Positions 37,911 to 48,098 of a stretch of DNA of 64,000 nt are shown here, one piece after another. Location: positions 25,112,879 to 25,176,878 of the forward strand of contig NC_056700.1 in NCBI RefSeq assembly GCF_018831695.1, written 5' to 3'. The notes under the pieces are model-generated. The model had not been told where the DNA came from. It saw nothing but the letters and a program-made list of their open reading frames with translations, and ran no database searches. The DNA is from Puntigrus tetrazona (taxonomy: Eukaryota; Chordata; Actinopteri; Cypriniformes; Cyprinidae). How positions within the stretch are numbered: position 1 is the stretch's first letter; each line of letters starts with the position of its first letter. Both the position numbers and the translations under genes were made by a program.

Positions 37911-39800
37911 CAGCCAATGTTACTGACAGGACAAACATGTTTAGCTCACTGTACAAGTACAGACTGTATCAGTAAATTATTTCATATAGTTACTCTGTAC
38001 ATGTAATTGATGCATAACGACATCTCCACAGACTTTATTTTAATATAGATATTAGATTTCAATCACAATTTGGAGAGTCTGCGGCAGCATCTCAGATATC
38101 ATAAGATTATTCAGATGCAATATTAAGAATTAGCAAAATTGCGCGTCATACAGCGGATGCCAGCCACAAAATAGAGTGAAATTAATAATGCGCCAAAAGA
38201 AAAACAATTAACTTAAAACTGACAGTCCTTCTGGTAAAAAAAAAATTGTGATGATTCTGAGTTACAGTGTTTCTTATTTCCTGAATTAATTCTATGCGGT
38301 TGATTTTGTCAAAACAGCCTGCCCGCTTTATTATAAAAGTCAGAAATGTGCCTCTTTTAGAGAATTTATTTAAAACTATTAACTCTGCACTTCTACACGA
38401 TGACAGAAACTACTGGAGTAAGTCACTGCATAAGTCTTTTAGTCTGTTTTGTGGTCAACGTACGTAAGCAAATACAATCATACAGTATATACAGATTTCA
38501 ATACGACATGAATCAGAAATGATATATGAAATACATTTCTGTTCAGAAGTCAGTGCCTCTTCATTACGCTGTTCAAAAGCACTACAAAACAGCCTCTGTA
38601 AAAAAAGTGAAATATCTTATATACAGTGTTTAACTGAATTTTCACACATTTTTTTGCACTGTGTTAGAGAATAACTGTTACTTACGGGTGCAAAATTTAA
38701 ATAAGAAGGCTTTTTTTACAAAGTGCAATGGAGGAGACAAAATGCCGCAAGTGCTTAGACATCATCTGCGTTTAGACGCCACTGATGACAAGAGATAACG
38801 CCAACATAAATTCATCGCTTTTCAAACTACACATCATCAGCATTATTATAACAAATGTTTTTTTTTCCTTATAGTATAGTTTCGTTTTAAAGACGACCTA
38901 TCATGTAAAATACACTTCTGTGTGTTGTTTGAACATAAACGTGTATTGGCAGTGTGTGTCTGATCAAATCCACCTGCTCCTTTTTTTAATACGCTGTGTT
39001 TAAATTCACGCTAGCATTTAAAAGCAGCTTTCAGTTAAAACATTTCTTATTAGAGAATAACAGAAATTATTCATTCAACACTCTCAGAAATAAAGGCACA
39101 AGAGCTGTCACCGGGGCGGTACCTTTTTAAAAAGGACACTTTTGTACTTATTAGGTTAAAATATGTATACTTTAAATACTAATATGTATCTCTAAGATAC
39201 CAAAATGGACCTTTTAGGTATCAACATGTACCTTTTGAAAAGTGACAGCTTTTGTGCCTTTATTTCTGAGTGATTTTTCTGTTGTATTTTATTGTTTGGG
39301 TCATATTATCAGCATTATAGGTACTGTTTATTATAGTAGTATTACAGAAGTGCTGTCACCTCACATACATATCTATAAACATGGGATTTCTTTCCCAGCA
39401 GTGTTTAACTTCACAGACATAATGGCCTGTGTTTCTTCTGTGTTTTCCTTTTGGTCAAATTTGACTTTTACGTTCAAATTAAAAGAATGCTATCTTACGT
39501 TTTACTCCGCTACATTTAGTAAAAAGTGTATATGCATATATGAGAAAAAATACTGATATGACAGATGAATAATAAAATAAATAACAATAATAAAAATTCA
39601 TATGCAAAATGAACATTGCTTTCGAAAATGATGTAGCTTTATTTGGTATGCTGCTTATTTGCATGTTGTTTGAATAAAAGAAAAATACATTTAACTAAAA
39701 ATTGTAGACAATGCATTCACACACAGAAAAGCAGAACATAAATCTTTTTATCAATGGTTTTCTAATCATCTGATCTTTCAGTCTGATGTGGAGAAAGGTT
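37911..39800. other. Region between the Ig relic and gene 7
   Basis: No gene recognised. It contains a palindromic MITE (39079-39272). From about 39340 rightward the sequence is duplicated at 42746 onward, marking the left part of the gene 7/8 tandem unit. Confidence 0.55.
39079..39272. mobile_element. Short palindromic MITE
   Basis: Left end CACTCTCAGAAATAAAGGC and right end GCCTTTATTTCTGAGTG are inverted repeats, with inner arms GGTACC... and ...GTACC. No coding capacity. Confidence 0.75.
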
Positions 39801-40621
39801 TTATGGCAGACAGAAACGCCATCTGAAAAATAAAATATAATAGAACACAATCAATAGGCAAATATTAAAATGTTTCTGTCACATTATCTATATTTAGTAC
39901 ACCTTTTATTCCAGAAGATATTTTTATTTATATATTTTATTAAAACATTTTTTTGAGGAAGATACATCAGTGTGCAGACAAATAATTGGCTTTCTTGTAA
40001 TCGTCTAAATTTTTTGTCCTGCACTTTTTGCAAATTGTTTTTAAATCTGCGTTCATATATGTTGTTATTATTACAAAGACTAACATAACAATTTATTAAT
40101 CATTGAAGCCAGCTAAAGTATAGATGTTGCTAAATAATAAATTACAATAATGGGAATTTTTTGTAATACTAACTTGTCCTTCTCAGCACCGATGTCTGTT
40201 TTCACACTTACTGTCAAAATAAAAATATATATTTATTATGTAAGAGCAGAACATTTCTAGCATTGATTATGGATTGAGTATTTGACATTTGAAAACAATA
40301 TTACGTTTTACCTTCTTTTATTACAGTGAGATGAACAGGAGCCTGCAGATCTCCTACAGAGCAGAAGTACCAGCCAGAATCAGTCAGTCTCAGTCCAGTC
40401 ATCAGCACAGTGAAGGATCTTCTCCCATCATCATCACTGATCTGGACTGATGAACTCTGGGATGTGTCAGTCCTCCCCACTGTGTAACATCTCTCATCTT
40501 TATATCTGCACCACTGTTTAGTTTTATACTGATATCTAGAACTGTAGAGACACTGAACACTGATATCTCCAGCTTCATGTCCAGATACACTGCTGTTCAC
40601 CACAGACACATCAGGAACTGA

Positions 40622-40652
<31 letters not shown>

Positions 40653-41500
40653 ATGTTTACAAGTTTTATGGGGACTCTTGATAGGCGTAATGGTTTTTAT
40701 GCTGTACAAACTTTTTTCCAAAAATTTAATTCTGTATGTTTTATAAGCTTGTTTCCTCATGGAGACCTAAAAATGTCCCCACAAGGTTAAAATTTACTGG
40801 TATTCCTATCCTTGTGGGGACATTTAGTCCCCATAAAGTGATAAATACTAGGTACACACACACATACATTGTAATTATAAATACATATGTGTAAGGTCAG
40901 TTTGACATTAGAATTTGATTAAAACAATCCAAAAATGTCTTACCAGACTGAATTTTGAGAGAAACGTCATATATTATATTTATTGATAGTTCTGCTACTT
41001 TCTCCACAACACAACAATAATCTCCAGTGTGTTTGTTCTGCAGGTTTCTCATCGTCACAGTGAAGAGACTCTGATCAGGATGATCGATTACTGACAGATT
41101 CTTCTCTGTTGTGTTTGTGTATGTTTTAAAGTTATCATTATTTGAGTACCAGTATTTCTTCATCTGTGTGTATTTCTCATCATAATGACATGGGATGGTG
41201 ACAGATCCTCCGGTCTGAACAGTTAATGTATGGTTTGGCCAATCATCATACTGTTCAACACCTAAACACACACACACTAAAACCTTTATTATGTCAAACA
41301 TTAACAAATAATGTCTTAATTTTTTCCTTCTTCACTTAAAACAGGTTAAAAACAACATGAACAGCATAAAATATGTTATTTAAAAATGATCAGCAGGATC
41401 CAGTACAAACAAACACGGCACAATATTAAATACTCTCACCTGAAATGAGCCAAAACCCAACTGAAATGTAGAATATTTTTGCTTTTGCATATGAGACCAT
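39801..41500 (-). CDS. PIGRL/CLM gene 7: secreted two-Ig protein
   Basis: Five exons: 41440-41500 (signal peptide MVSYAKAKIFYISVGFWLIS), 40944-41261 (Ig1), 40312-40617 (Ig2), 40174-40210 (linker ending in GAEKDK), 39801-39822 (terminal, WRFCLP and TAA). Total 744 nt, 247 residues. Ig1 is of gene-4 type without the extra cysteine pair, and it has an additional cysteine next to the conserved one (DYCCVVE in place of YYCVVE). Ig2 is almost identical to the other copies. No membrane helix; the terminal exon is shorter than in gene 6 but keeps RFC. Tandem duplicate of gene 8. Confidence 0.85.
40621..40870. repeat. (CA)n plus dispersed GTGGGGAC-type repeat in gene 7 intron
   Basis: A CA microsatellite adjoins the Ig2 acceptor. 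It is followed by a segment with TGTCCCCACAAGG and CTTGTGGGGACATT, an inverted-repeat unit. Related, more decayed sequence occurs near 37430-37530 and 42640-42720. Confidence 0.65.
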
Positions 41501-43167
41501 TGTGTTTGCTCGTGCTTATGTTTCCTGTGTGAGTTTTTCCCGGCAGCACATCTGTACTTCTGGTCAACTTCTGTTTTCTTTTCCTATATCATCTTAGAGG
41601 AAGAGGAAATGCTCATAGATCTGCTTTCAATGATAGACAATTTTAAACTGATATAATCATGCATTTAACATTCGCAAAATTGTCAAACTGACCCTTTTAT
41701 TATTACACTGATATTTGTTCTAAAGATGCACCAATTTTCTTCAGAGACTGCTTGCAGGCCTAGAACTCAAAAAGAGAGATATAGGTGATCACATGATAGT
41801 TGAAAAACCACACGACAAACAGGAACTAATTACTATAAAAGGCAATAAGGAAACTCAAATACTGACGTTACATCAGTACTGCTCCCAATTCTTACACAGA
41901 GACTGGTGAAAATGATAAGATTTATTAGGAGAAATGACTGAAAAGAGTACAGTTTGAGGGGAAAGCATTTTGCTTCTCAGGAATCAGATATTACAAGTGC
42001 AGCACTGTGTGGATCTTCCAGTTAATTCACCTGTAAAAAAAACAGTAGCGTGTTTAGGCTCCATGCATCCAACGCAACTGCATGGAGCCCCGCCATCCAG
42101 GAACGCAATCTCTTCTGATGGGAATCGAGGACTAGAAACAGTGCGTATTTGGGTAAATACTGAACTACCAATAAGCTTCTGGACGAACAATGCTGTTATT
42201 CATACATGTGTTTAATGGCAAATTAGAAGCTGTTCTCATAAACCCAAACTCAAGCTGATGACACACAGTTTCTGTCTAGCACACATAAAGTGATTATAAT
42301 GTTTAAGTTTTAAGATATATACCTGTTAATGGAAAAGATGAGAGCTGCATTTAGAAACAACAAATAAATAATTCATTCTAATCTGACTAACTGAAAGGAA
42401 GTTAAAACAGCACACATCAAAATAGACTAAATATTAAAAAAGACAATTTTGTAAAAAGCATCTGATTAGGTCCTTGAGAGAAAATATTAATCTGAATATT
42501 AATTAGAAATAATATGAATTAGAAATATTAATATAGCGAAATGTTAATAATAAGATACTAACCCATTTCTGGTTACAACTGTCGTTAAACAAGGATTGAG
42601 AAAATAAGTATTGTTTTATTACACACACACAAACGCACGTTGGCATTTGTAAGTTATGAGACTTCTCCAGGTGTAAAGTTTTTTATACTGCACAAACTGT
42701 ATGTGTTATTGCTCTACACCTTTACCCTATATATATATATATATATCTGTCACTTCACATACATATCTATAAACATGGGATTTCTTTCCCAGCAGTGTTT
42801 AACTTCACAGACATAATGGCCTGTGTTTCTTCTTTTCCCTTTGGTCAAATTTGACTTTTACGTTCAAATTAAAAGAATGCTATCTTACTTTTTACTCCGC
42901 TACATTTAATAAAAAGTGTATATGTATATATATGAGAATAAAGATAAATAACAATAATAAACATTCATATGCAAAATGAACATTGCTTTCTAAAATGATG
43001 TAGCTTTATTTGGTATGCTGCTTATTTGCATGTTGTTTGAATAAAAGAAAAATACATTTAACTAAAAATTGTAGACAATGCATTCACACACAGAAAAGCA
43101 GAACATAAATCTTTTTATCAATGGTTTTCTAATCATCTGATCTTTCAGTCTGATGTGGAGAAAGGTT
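41501..43167. other. Region between genes 7 and 8
   Basis: The right part of the first tandem unit (41501-42130) includes the conserved upstream segment and a short piece of LINE 5' sequence (about 42000-42130). The left part of the second unit starts at about 42740. No gene recognised. Confidence 0.6.
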
Positions 43168-44628
43168 TTATGGCAGACAGAAACGCCATCTGAAAAATAA
43201 AATATAATAGAACACAATCAATAGGCAAATATTAAAATGTTTCTGTCACATTATCTATATTTAGTACACCTTTTATTCCAGAAGATATTTTTATTCATTT
43301 ATTTTATTAAAACATTTTTTCAGGAAGATACATCTGTGCGCAGACAATTCATTTGATTTCTTCGCTTATAATTGTCTACATTTTTTGTCTTTCACCAGAG
43401 CATTACTCACAAAGACAAACAGAACATTTTATTAATCATTAAAGCCAGCTAAAGTATAGATAAATAATAAATAATAATAAATAATAAATTACAATAATGG
43501 GAATTTTTTGTAATACTAACTTGTCCTTCTCAGCACCGATGTCTGTTTTCACACTTACTGTCAAAATAAAAATATATATTTATTATGTAAGAGCAGAACA
43601 TTTCTAGCATTGATTTTGGATTGAGTTTTTGTCATTTGAAAACAATATTACGTTTTACCTTCTTCTATTACAGTAAGCTGAACAGGAGCCTGCAGATCTC
43701 CTACAGAGCAGAAGTACCAGCCAGAATCAGTCAGTCTCAGTCCAGTCATCAGCACAGTGAAGGATCTTCTCCCATCATCATCACTGATCTGGACTGATGA
43801 ACTCTGGGATGTGTCAGTCCTCCCCACTGTGTAACATCTCTCATCTTTATATCTGCACCACTGTTTAGTTTTATACTGATATCCAGAACTGTAGAGACAC
43901 TGAACACTGATATCTCCAGCTTCATGTCCAGATACACTGCTGTTCACCACAGACACATCAGGAGCTGAACACACACACACACACACACAGAGTGTTTATT
44001 TGTAATTATAAATACATATGTGTAAGGTCAATTTGAGATTAGAATTTGATTAAAACAGCTGCAAAATGTCTTACCAGACTGAATGTCGAGATTAAACTCG
44101 TATATTATATTTGCCAGTGGTGGTTCTCCATTCTCCACAACACAGTAATACTTTCCAGTGTGTTTGTTCTGCAGGTTTCTCATCGTCACAGTGAAGAGTC
44201 TCTGATCAGGATGATCAATTACTGACAGATTCTCCTCTGTTGTGTTTGTGTATGTTTTAGATCTATCAATCTCTGAGTACCAGTATTTCTTCATCTGTGA
44301 GTATTTCTCATCATAATGACATGGGATGGTGACAGATCCTCCGGTCTGAACAGTTACTATATTGTTTACCCAACCATCATAGATTTCAGCACCTAAACAA
44401 ACAACAAACAAACCTTTATTATGTCTAACATTAAAAAATAATCTCTTAATTTGTTCCATCTTAACTTAAAACGGGTTAAAAACAACATTAACAGCATAAA
44501 ATGATATTTGAAAAGGATCATCAGGATCCAGTACAAACAAACACGGCACAATATTAAATACTCTCACCTGAAATGAGCCAAAACCCAACGGAAATGTACA
44601 ATATTTTTGCTTTTGCATATAAGACCAT
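43168..44628 (-). CDS. PIGRL/CLM gene 8: secreted two-Ig protein
   Basis: Five exons: 44568-44628 (signal peptide MVLYAKAKILYISVGFWLIS), 44075-44392 (Ig1), 43659-43964 (Ig2), 43521-43557 (linker), 43168-43189 (terminal, WRFCLP and TAA). Total 744 nt, 247 residues. Exon lengths equal those of gene 7, and the 3' flank is nearly identical. Yet its Ig1 is closer to gene 6 (YDGWVNNIVTVQTGG, YWYSEIDRSKT), so exons in this block have been exchanged. No membrane helix. As in genes 4, 6 and 7, Ig1 lacks the extra cysteine pair. Confidence 0.85.
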
Positions 44629-45180
44629 TGTATTTGCTCTTGCAATGTTATGTTTCCAGTGTGAGTTTTTCTCTGCTGTACTGGTCAACTGGTCAACTTC
44701 TGTTTTCTTTTCCTTTATAATTTTAGAGGAAGAGGAAATGCTCACAGATGTTGTCCGCTTTCTGAAATGATAATGCATTTAACATTTGTAGAACTGACAA
44801 ACTGACCCATTTCTAGAGAACGAATATCACTTTAATACCAAATGGGTCAGTTTTTTTCAGAGACTGCTTGCAGGCCTAGAACTTAAAAAGAGAGATATAG
44901 GTGATCACATGATAGTTGAAAAACCACACAACAAACAGGAACTAATTACTATAAAAGGCAATAAGGAAACTCAAATACTGACGTTACAACAGTACTGCTC
45001 CCAATTCTTACACAGAGACTGGTGAAAATTATAAGATTTATTAGGAGGAGAGAGTACAGTTTGAGGGGGAAAAATCTAGCATCTCGGATATACAGGAATC
45101 ACGTATTACAAGTGCAGCACTGTGTGGGTCTTCCAGTTAATTTACCTGTAAAAAAAAACAGTAGCGTGGAGTAACGTGTT
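44629..45180. promoter_or_regulatory. Upstream region of gene 8
   Basis: Carries the same GAGGAAGAGGAAATG block (near 44727-44741) and GTGATCACATGATAG block (near 44900) as genes 6 and 7. It then runs into the LINE at about 45120. Confidence 0.4.
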
Positions 45181-46720
45181 TAGGCACCATGCAACCAACA
45201 CAACTGCATGGGGCCCCGCCATCCAGAAACACAATATCCTCCCGTGGGTCCACCAACTGCAGGAGGGACCTTAAGGGCCCGGTGCTTTGTGGTTTGGGCA
45301 GCAGCCGAAGGCGGGGACCTCGGCAACCCAATCCCCAGACACAGAATCTGGTTTTAAGGACATGGAATGTCACCACTCTGGGGGAGAAGGAGTCTGAGTT
45401 GCTCCGGGAGGTTGAGAGGTACCAACTAGGGATAGTCAGGCTCACCTCCACTTGCAGCTGGGGCTCTCGAACCCATCTCCTCGAAAGGAGCTGTACTCTC
45501 CACTACTCTGGTGTTTCCCGCAGTAAGAGGCAGCGGCACCATGTGTTGGAATTCATCCCAGTAAGCGAGTGGGTCGCCTCCCTGCGCCTTCGTGTTGGGA
45601 GGAGGTCTCAACTTGTCATTTATGTCTATGGGTCAAATGGCAGTGCAGAGCACTGGGGTCTCTGAGAGGGGTGCTGGAAAGTGCTCCGACCAGGGACTCT
45701 ATTGTTCTGCTGGGAGACTCTGTCCATAACAAACACCATGTTCAAGTATAAGGCACCAGTACACATGGCACCAAGACAACCTTAGGGTGGAGGTCGATGA
45801 TCAACTTTGTGTTTGTTCCATTTATCTCTGGCCGCATGTCTTAGACACTCGGGTAAAGACGGGCAGAGCTGTCAACTGATCCCCACCTGGTGATTAGTTG
45901 GATCTGTTGGTGGGGGAGGAAGCCTGACAGACGGCCCTCAGACGGCGGAGAACTCAGTCAAACTGTCCGATGCTTCAGGAGGGGGAAGCAGTGCCCTGCC
46001 AACACTGCATACAGTGGGGGTGGGAATCTGCTGATTTTGACTGGGGACATTGTAGGGCGGTGGAAGGAATACTTTGAGGATCTCCTTAATCCCGCCAATG
46101 CGTCCTCCACTGAGGAAGCAGATGCCGGGGAGCCAGGGGAGAACCAGGCCATCACCCTGGCTGAAGTCACCGAGGTAGTTAAGAAGCTCCTTTGTGTACT
46201 GCCCTGAGTACCTCAGGTCTCTGGATGTTGTGGGACTGTCTTGGCTGACACGCCTTTGCAGCATCCCGTGGAGACGCGGGACAGTACCTCTCGACTGGCA
46301 GACCAGAGTGGTGGATCCTCTTTTTAAGAAGAGGGACCGGAGGGTTTGCTCCAACTATAGGGAGATCACACTCCTCAGCCTCCCTGGGAAAGTCTATGCT
46401 AGGGTACTGGAGAGAAGAATTGGTAATGCGGTCAATGTACCGGTCTGTCGTGGTGAAGAAGGAGCTAAGCTGAAAGGAAGCTCTCGATTTACTGGTCGAT
46501 CTACGTTCCTACACTCACCTATGGTCATCACCGAAAGGCTGAGATCCCGGATACAAGCGGCCAAAATGAGTTTCCTCCATAGGGTGGCTGTGCGCTCCCT
46601 TAGAGATTGAAGCTCTAGGGTAAGAAGCTCAGTCACTCGGAAAGAGATTGGGGTAGACCCGCTGCTCCTCCACATTGAGAAGCTGAGGTGGCTTGGGCAT
46701 CTGTTCCGATACATACACAT
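45180..46720 (+). mobile_element. Decayed LINE (endonuclease and partial reverse transcriptase)
   Basis: Plus-strand frames show an AP-endonuclease-like start (LRTWNVTTLGEKESELLREV near 45345), LLGD near 45705-45720, then VGRWKEYFEDLLNPAN near 46050-46100, and reverse-transcriptase pieces SLPGKVYARVLERRIG near 46380-46425 and FLHRVAVRSLRD near 46572-46608. Many stops, frameshifts and internal deletions show it is dead. The same 5' end exists in shortened form near 42000-42130. Confidence 0.8.
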
Positions 46721-47004
46721 ATTATAAAAATAGAACAAGAAAAAAATATATGCATATGTGTAATAAAATATAGGCAAAAATAAATGCATTAAACTATGCA
46801 TTACAATTATAGCAAATTAATAAATTATATAAATGAAAATTTTTCAAATAATAAATAAAACATACAATAAATAAAAATAAAATAAATACATTACATTATA
46901 AATTAATTAGGAAGAGAACTGGTTTCTCCCAAGGTTTTTTTCTTGGTGCTGTTGCCTCTGGCTTGCTTACTTGGGGACACTTAATTTCCAGCGATAGATT
47001 GCAC

Positions 47005-47083
<79 letters not shown>

Positions 47084-48098
47084 TTATTTATTTTTTTTTT
47101 ATTATAATTATTTTTTTGTAATGATTCTGAAAGGTTCCATAATAATTTCATTATTCTGTCACACGTGGACTCTTTTGTTGTTGATTTGTCCTGTGCCATG
47201 TGTGACCTACTTTCTGTTAATTGTCTAATTTGTCGTCAGCTGTGTCTTGTTAATTTAGTCAATTCCTGTGTGCATTTAAGTTCCAGTTTGCTTCTGTTTA
47301 ATTGTTGGTTCTCGTCGTTTATATGTGCAGTTATTTTCTTTTTGTCCGTCCGTCTGCCTGCCTATTTGAAATTATATTATTTAATTTTTTTTTATTTCAC
47401 AAGGGTTTTAGATCTAAAATTATCTCCTAAATCTGTGGGACAAAAAGTAGACATCAGATTATTGATAGACTAAAAAGGTTCATTGTAAGTATATCATATT
47501 ACTAAAGCTAATTATCAAATTAACTAAGCCAACTAACTTAATGATTCTATGCAACATAGTTTGAAGATCTAGAACCCAAAGGACAGTTAAGGGTGATATT
47601 TTAACAACCAAACAGAAACCTGAAACTAATGACCACAAAATGACTTCTTAATGATGAATGAATAACTGAAAGAATACAATTTGAGAAAAAGAAAAAAATA
47701 CAGTATCTTAAATAAACGGGAATTAAATCTATAGAGGAATTAGACTTTTTCAGTCTGATTCTGCAAAAGATTCAATTACAGATTTCATAGTGTTCATTTG
47801 AAGTCCTGCAGCAAATCAAAGCATATACTTTTTTTTAAGTCCGTAAACTATACATTCACAAGAAAAATGCCATATTTCTCCAGTTCGTTTGTGAAATAAT
47901 CATGGTTAGAATCTGCCACACTATTCAAATGTCTATTTCTGCATCTTGTGTCTATTATTGCAGTATGATTTCAGATAATCACACCCTTAAACCGTCTTTA
48001 AAACAAACTGAACTGTGATTAGTTGCTTTACATGTCAAATATTTATCTAGAAACCTGGGGAAGACCTTCGGGGGAAATGTGAGAACAGCCTGTGATCT
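46721..48098. other. Region between the LINE and gene 9
   Basis: At 46910-46990 a repeat fragment holds GGCTTGCTTACTTGGGGACAC, a sequence style common in fish repeats. Then come a TA repeat and poly(T) at 46997-47100, and AT-rich sequence. No exon recognised. Confidence 0.5.
46997..47100. repeat. (TA)n followed by poly(T)
   Basis: TA repeat of about 54 bp, then about 30 T and further T-rich sequence. Confidence 0.95.

Noticed and set aside
47165..47473. 102-residue hydrophobic plus-strand frame
   Set aside because: Low-complexity, T-rich sequence without splice sites or a known domain; likely part of a dispersed repeat.
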